DNA from: an uncultured Clostridium sp.
Lineage (GTDB): Bacteria > Bacillota > Clostridia > TANB77 > CAG-508
DNA: 63,669 nt
Direction of reading: 5' to 3'
Assembly (NCBI GenBank): GCA_945877035.1
Contig: CAMCQH010000007.1
Span: 1-63,669 of the forward strand
Positions within the stretch are counted from its first letter, which is position 1, and each line of letters begins with the position of its first letter. Of the stretch, positions 59,705 through 63,669 are shown piece after piece. The notes below the pieces were generated by a model. The model did no database searches, was not told where the DNA came from, and was given only the letters and a program-made list of their open reading frames with translations. The translations under genes were made by a program, and so were the position numbers.

Positions 59705-59955
59705 TTTGATACTTCCTTTCTTTTTTTATAAAGTTACATATTAATATTATATCATAAAATCAAGAAAAATCAAACAATTTACATAAAATTAATTGACAAG
59801 ATAGAAATTAGCTAATATAATTATATATATTATCAAAACGGAGAAAAAAGATTATATATATTTTTAAATTAAAATTATAGAAGAAAGTCATAAAAACAAG
59901 AAATTAAAAAAGCTTATTTTATGATGAATAAAAAGAAAAGGCAGGGATTATAAAT
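59705..59955. other. A/T-rich divergent spacer
   Basis: No gene, repeat or clear element is seen. It carries the ribosome site of the RelA-like gene at its left end (GGAAG on the minus strand) and the GGCAGGG site of the U32 gene at its right end. Confidence 0.4.
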
Positions 59956-61185
59956 ATGAAAAAAATAGAACTATTAGCACCAGCAGGCTCATTTGAAAAA
60001 GCAAAAACAGCATTCAAATATGGAGCAGATGCAGTATATTGTGGAACATCATCATTATCATTAAGAACAAGAGCAGACATGGATAACAATGACTTAATAA
60101 AAACAATAGAATATGCACACAGCATCGGAAAAAGAGTACATGTAACATTAAACATTTTTGCATGGGACGAAAAATACGAAGAAATAATAGAAATGGCAAA
60201 AATATTAAATGAAGTAAAACCAGATGCCATAATTGCAGCAGATGGAGGAGTTATAGAAACATTAAAACAATATGCACCAAATGTACCAATACATGTAAGC
60301 ACACAAGCAAATATAGTCAGCTTACATGATGCTAACTTCTGGTATAAAAATGGAGCGAAAAGAGTAATAATGGCAAGAGAAATAAATAAAGAACAATTAA
60401 AATATATAATGGAAAATAAACCAAAAGACCTAGAATTAGAAATGTTTGGACATGGTTCAATATGTTTTGCATTTTCAGGAAGATGCTTTTTAAGTGATTT
60501 CTTATGTGGAAGAAGTGCAAACCTAGGAGACTGTGCACAAAGTTGTAGATGGTCATACAATTTATATGCAGAGGAAAAAAATAATCCAGGTCAGCTTATG
60601 CCAATAGAAGAAAGTGAATATGGAACAAGTATATTTTCATCAAAAGACTTATGCCTAATAAAAGAAATTCCAGAAATAATCAATATGGGAATAGACAGTT
60701 TAAAAATAGAAGGCAGACTAAAAACAGAATATTACATAGCAAGTGTAATAAATGTATACAGAAATGCAATTGATGATTACATGAAAGACCCAGAACACTA
60801 TGACTACACAAAATATCTAAAAGAAATAGAAAAATCAAAAACAAGAGAATTTACTACATTTTATTTTAATGATAGAAATAATAAAGATATACAAGATTTA
60901 AGTGGAAGACAATATAATGACAAATACGAATTTGGTGGAAAAATATTAGAATATGAAGAAGAAAAATCTACAATAGAAATAAAGAATAAATTAATGGTAG
61001 GAGATACTATTGAGATAATAATTCCAAATAGGCTAGAACCAGAAACATTTAAAATTGAAAAACTTTGGGATTACGAAACTGAAGAAGAAATTGATAGCAT
61101 AAGCCCAGGAGTTAAAGGTCAAAAAGTATTTATGAAATTACCAATTAAATGTGAAGAAGGATGGATATTAAGAAGACAAAAATGA
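59956..61185 (+). CDS. trhP: Peptidase U32-family tRNA hydroxylation protein
   Basis: The 409-aa protein has the U32 family features: ELLAPAGSFEKAKTAFKYGADAVY at the start, the signature ELEMFGHGSICFAFSGRCFLSD (about residues 157-178) with nearby cysteines (CGRSANLGDCAQSCRW), and a C-terminal beta-barrel. In Bacillus and E. coli such proteins (TrhP/YrrN-YrrO) help hydroxylate U34 of tRNA before methylation by TrmR, whose likely gene is nearby. Its stop codon is inside a 41-bp inverted repeat. Confidence 0.88.
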   Translation: MKKIELLAPAGSFEKAKTAFKYGADAVYCGTSSLSLRTRADMDNNDLIKTIEYAHSIGKRVHVTLNIFAWDEKYEEIIEMAKILNEVKPDAIIAADGGVIETLKQYAPNVPIHVSTQANIVSLHDANFWYKNGAKRVIMAREINKEQLKYIMENKPKDLELEMFGHGSICFAFSGRCFLSDFLCGRSANLGDCAQSCRWSYNLYAEEKNNPGQLMPIEESEYGTSIFSSKDLCLIKEIPEIINMGIDSLKIEGRLKTEYYIASVINVYRNAIDDYMKDPEHYDYTKYLKEIEKSKTREFTTFYFNDRNNKDIQDLSGRQYNDKYEFGGKILEYEEEKSTIEIKNKLMVGDTIEIIIPNRLEPETFKIEKLWDYETEEEIDSISPGVKGQKVFMKLPIKCEEGWILRRQK

Positions 61186-61279
61186 ACGAGAGAGGAAACC
61201 AATAGGGACGTTGTTAATTTGTTGAAAATTTTCAACCGATTAACAACGTCCCTATTGGTTCCCTCTCTCGTTCATTTTT
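61178..61279. repeat. Near-perfect 41-bp inverted repeat between convergent genes
   Basis: 61178-61218 pairs with 61239-61279 with a single mismatch, and the 20-base interior forms another small GTTGAAAA/TTTTCAAC stem. The stop codon of the U32 gene (61183) and the stop of the DUF4364 gene (61279) lie within it, so the element fills the whole spacer. It contains AGGGACGTTG, like the other GGGAC palindromes. Confidence 0.85.
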
Positions 61280-61821
61280 TAATTATTGTCTTCTAATAAT
61301 AAATCTAAAACTTTAGGATATATTTTAGAAGCATTTTTATTCCAATTATCTACAATCTTTTTTGCTCTTTCACGAGAACCTGCAAAAGTTTTTACTTCAA
61401 ATATTGTTTCATTTTTTTCAATAACTCTACATTTTATAATATAATCATCTTCACTTCTAGGAATAAATTCAGCTACAATAGAAGTTTCGCTAGCAATAGA
61501 AGCAAACTCTTCTTTAAAAATATTATCAGCTTTCAATTTTAATATTCCTGGAAGCACATCAATTGTAAGAGAAAGTGCGTTTTTTCCTTCGCTTGTTATT
61601 TTTAGAACAGATTCTTCTTCATCTTTAGTGAATATACCAACTAATTTGGAATCCATTAAATCAGTTAAAACCTCTTTAAAATAAAAGTAATTAACATCAT
61701 TTATAGAAGCAATAATTTTATATAATCCATCATTTAAAATACCATCAGGGATTTTGTTTAAAGTATATAAAATTAAAACTTTATTCTCAGCCAAAGTAGT
61801 AGTATTATCTGAACTAGACAT
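61279..61821 (-). CDS. DUF4364 family protein
   Basis: The protein (180 aa from ATG 61821) has an N-terminal winged-helix-like region (LAENKVLILYTLNKIPDGILNDGLYKII, NYFYFKEVLTDLMDSKLV) and a C-terminal part typical of DUF4364 (GKNALSLTIDVLPGILK). Members are thought to be DNA-binding regulators, but none is characterised to my knowledge. AAAGGAG lies 8-14 bases before this ATG; the in-frame start at 61866 has no site. Confidence 0.78.
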   Translation of the reverse strand: MSSSDNTTTLAENKVLILYTLNKIPDGILNDGLYKIIASINDVNYFYFKEVLTDLMDSKLVGIFTKDEEESVLKITSEGKNALSLTIDVLPGILKLKADNIFKEEFASIASETSIVAEFIPRSEDDYIIKCRVIEKNETIFEVKTFAGSRERAKKIVDNWNKNASKIYPKVLDLLLEDNN

Positions 61822-62037
61822 TTTATAACACTCCTTTCGCTTATTGCATATTAAAAATTTTGTCACTTACTATAAATTAGAAATAATTTACAGAACTTTT
61901 GAGAATTATATCACAAAAAATACAAAAAGTAAATTTTTTTACAAAAATCTGTTTAAAAAATTAAAAAACAGTTATATAATTATAAAGTGGTGAAAAATTA
62001 AATTTTCAAACTATCTAAAGAAAGGAAGGATATAAAA

Positions 62038-62994
62038 ATGAAAAAAGGAAAAGTTGTGTTAGTAGGAACTGGATTTGTAGGAATGAGTATGGCATACTCA
62101 ATGTTAAATAGAGGTGGAGTTAATGAACTAATATTAATAGATATAGATCAAGATAAAACAAAGGGAGAAGAAATGGATTTATCTCATGGATTACCATTTG
62201 CTCCACAAAAGATGGTCATAAAAGCAGGAGATTATGAAGAGTGCAAAGATGCACAAGTAATTGTTATTACAGCAGGAATTGCACAAAAACCAGGACAAAC
62301 AAGACTAGAATTAGTAGAAACAAATACTAAAATAATGAAAGACATAACAAAAAATATAATGAAAAGCGGATTTAATGGAATAATAATAGTTGCAAGCAAC
62401 CCTGTAGATTTAATGACATATGTGGTTTCAAAAGTATCAGGACTTCCAAAAAATCAAGTATTTGGTTCAGGAACAGTTTTAGACACAGCAAGATTACGCT
62501 ATATTATATCAGACTATTTAAAAGTATCAAGCAAAAATATTCATGCATATATAATGGGAGAACATGGAGACTCATCATTTGTACCTTGGGAACATGCTTA
62601 TGTTGGATGTAAAAAAATTAAAGATGTTATGAAAGATGGAAAACATCCTATGGAGGATTTGAATAAAATACATCAAGATGTTGTAAATGCTGCATATGAA
62701 ATTATTGATAAAAAGAAAGCTACTTATTATGGAATAGGTATGGCATTGAGTAAAATAGTTAAATCAGTTTTGGATAATGATAATTCAATTTTAACAGTTT
62801 CTACTTATTTAAAAGATGGTCAGTATGGACAGGATGATATATTTATTGGAGTGCCTGCTATTATTAATAGTAATGGTGTAAGAGAATTATTACAACTTGA
62901 ATTAAATGCCGAAGAACAAGAAAAACTTGATAATAGTTGTAAGATAATAAAAGAAATAAGAGAAGAAAGTATAGACAAGATAATAAATGAATAA
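62038..62994 (+). CDS. ldh: L-lactate dehydrogenase
   Basis: The 318-aa enzyme has the NAD-binding VVLVGTGFVGMSMAYS (residues 5-19), the acidic IDIDQDK pair, the substrate-binding loop PGQTRLELVETN, IVASNPVDLMTYV, and the active-site GEHGDSSFVPW with the catalytic His. Arg in LRYIISD-region and the ordering match LDH rather than malate dehydrogenase (loop Gln-Thr-Arg). It reduces pyruvate to lactate to regenerate NAD+. AAGGAAGG gives a strong ribosome site; transcribed alone. Confidence 0.93.
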   Translation: MKKGKVVLVGTGFVGMSMAYSMLNRGGVNELILIDIDQDKTKGEEMDLSHGLPFAPQKMVIKAGDYEECKDAQVIVITAGIAQKPGQTRLELVETNTKIMKDITKNIMKSGFNGIIIVASNPVDLMTYVVSKVSGLPKNQVFGSGTVLDTARLRYIISDYLKVSSKNIHAYIMGEHGDSSFVPWEHAYVGCKKIKDVMKDGKHPMEDLNKIHQDVVNAAYEIIDKKKATYYGIGMALSKIVKSVLDNDNSILTVSTYLKDGQYGQDDIFIGVPAIINSNGVRELLQLELNAEEQEKLDNSCKIIKEIREESIDKIINE

Positions 62995-62998
62995 AATT

Positions 62999-63256
62999 TT
63001 ACAATTCACAGCTCTAAATAGTTCGCCTATAGAAGTTGGTATTATTTATTTTTTAATATTAAATGACTCTTTACTTAAATTAAAATATTCTAAGCTCTAT
63101 CTTTGGCACCCTTTCTGTGCTGATTTTCTTTTAGAAAATCACACGAACATTTTCCAAAGATTTCGATAAGAATATCTAAATTTACTTCAGTCACACATTT
63201 AATATTAAAAAATAAATAATACCAACTTCTATAGGCTACTCTATATTAACAAGTTG
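62999..63256. repeat. Long nested hairpin element 3 with perfect 41-bp arms
   Basis: 63025-63065 is the exact reverse complement of 63196-63236. Outside it, TTACAATTCACAGCT (62999-63013), identical to the outer arm of element 1, meets a degenerate partner near 63249-63256. The interior holds further pairing segments such as CTTTGG/CCAAAG (about 63105-63145). It lies between ldh and the rRNA-type leader. No coding sequence. Confidence 0.6.
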
Positions 63257-63669
63257 TGAACAATAATAAATAGAAAAAATTAACATAAAAAAATGTTTAA
63301 AAAATGTTGACTTCATAATATAATTATGATAATATAAAGAAGTACTTGGCGATTAGATAAAAATAGTGTGAAAAAAATTTTGAAAAAATTTAAAAAACCT
63401 ATTGACAAGAATCGACAAGATATGATAATATAAAAAAGTACTTTGCGAGACGGACAAAAAAGAACAAAACAAATGAGTAAATTAGTAATAAATTAAGCAG
63501 AAATATGAACATTAATTACTAATTTTTATTTTGACAAAAAACTTTTAAAAAACTCTTGACAAAGTAAAAAAGTTTGTAGTATAATACAAATTGTTCACTA
63601 ACAAAAAGAGAACAAAAAAGTACATTGAAAAGTAAACAGTAAATCCTTTAGAGAATAAACCGAAGCGGT
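63257..63669 (+). promoter_or_regulatory. Tandem-promoter leader, probably of an rRNA operon beyond the window
   Basis: This 410-base stretch has no gene. It carries three good promoters in a row: P1 TTGACT/TAATAT (63307-63335, spacer 17), P2 TTGACA/TAATAT (63402-63431, spacer 18) and P3 TTGACA/TATAAT (63556-63585, spacer 18), plus another TTGACA at 63531. P1 and P2 are each followed by a copy of an AAGTACTTKGCGA box. A GAACAAAAAAGTACATTGAAAAG-type leader follows P3. This is the usual look of clostridial rrn promoters; the rRNA itself is not reached. Confidence 0.7.

Overview
The window is a 63.7-kb piece of chromosome from a very AT-rich, spore-forming low-GC Gram-positive, most likely an uncultured gut-type member of the Clostridia. 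The evidence is the gene content: a gerA/gerB/gerC germinant-receptor operon, bofA with its yaaL-like partner, yqfC/yqfD and a PdaA-type cortex deacetylase. Strong GGAGG ribosome sites, AGA/ATA-dominated codons, an agr peptide quorum-sensing locus and a glmS ribozyme agree with this. Almost all genes are cellular housekeeping genes. I see no phage structural genes and no rRNA or tRNA gene, but the last 370 bases look like the tandem-promoter leader of an rRNA operon that begins just outside.

Layout. 1-2.3 kb: ComEC-type metallo-hydrolase, hicAB toxin-antitoxin pair, BofC-like protein. 2.3-9.7 kb: pgsA, ClpE-like ATPase, glucosaminidase, polysaccharide deacetylase, HtrA. 9.9-17.1 kb: two prepilin-like surface proteins, rnhB, pyrimidine-nucleoside phosphorylase, cdaA, truA, a small XRE regulator and a Cys/Asn-rich membrane protein. 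17-29 kb: MazF/PemK toxin, two long hairpin elements, ArsP_2-like permease, orphan VirD4-like ATPase, yaaL-bofA, ribozyme-glmS, hpt-uvrC, GT39-like enzyme. 29-35 kb: methyltransferase, RluA, agrBD facing agrCA, HipA/CtkA-like kinase. 35-41.7 kb: pdaA-yqfC-yqfD-unknown-ybeY, DUF3048, YlbF, metallopeptidase. 42-46.1 kb: a complete diversity-generating retroelement (DGR). 46-63.7 kb: secG-rnr, ger operon, transglutaminase-like protein, P-loop/Asp23 fusion, plsC, typA, trmR, RelA/SpoT-like gene, U32 peptidase, DUF4364, ldh, rRNA leader.

The main system is the DGR at 41981-46118. It has a prepilin-like, surface-type target with a variable region (VR, 43747-43874), two MutS-domain-I-like accessory proteins, an Avd-like four-helix protein, a template repeat (TR, 44831-44958) and a DGR-type reverse transcriptase (IGTMTSQ and YQDD motifs). 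VR and TR align without gaps over 128 nt. Of 37 template adenines, 22 are changed in VR, against 4 of 91 other positions, which is the signature of adenine-directed mutagenic retrohoming. The target gene has its own consensus promoter overlapped or preceded by a palindrome and faces a divergent small XRE regulator. The same regulator/operator/pilin-like arrangement occurs without a retroelement at 14.5-16.4 kb.

A second signal is that three otherwise intact genes (cdaA, an rluA-type pseudouridine synthase and the 14.9-kb pilin-like gene) are each interrupted by a +1 frameshift at exactly an in-frame CGG codon followed by A, so that skipping one base restores the frame as GGA (Gly). By eye I found no other in-frame CGG in the host-like genes. 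The only genes that use CGG normally are two with alien codon usage (5496-6422 and 58856-59704). This is either systematic sequence error or +1 frameshifting at a hungry CGG codon.
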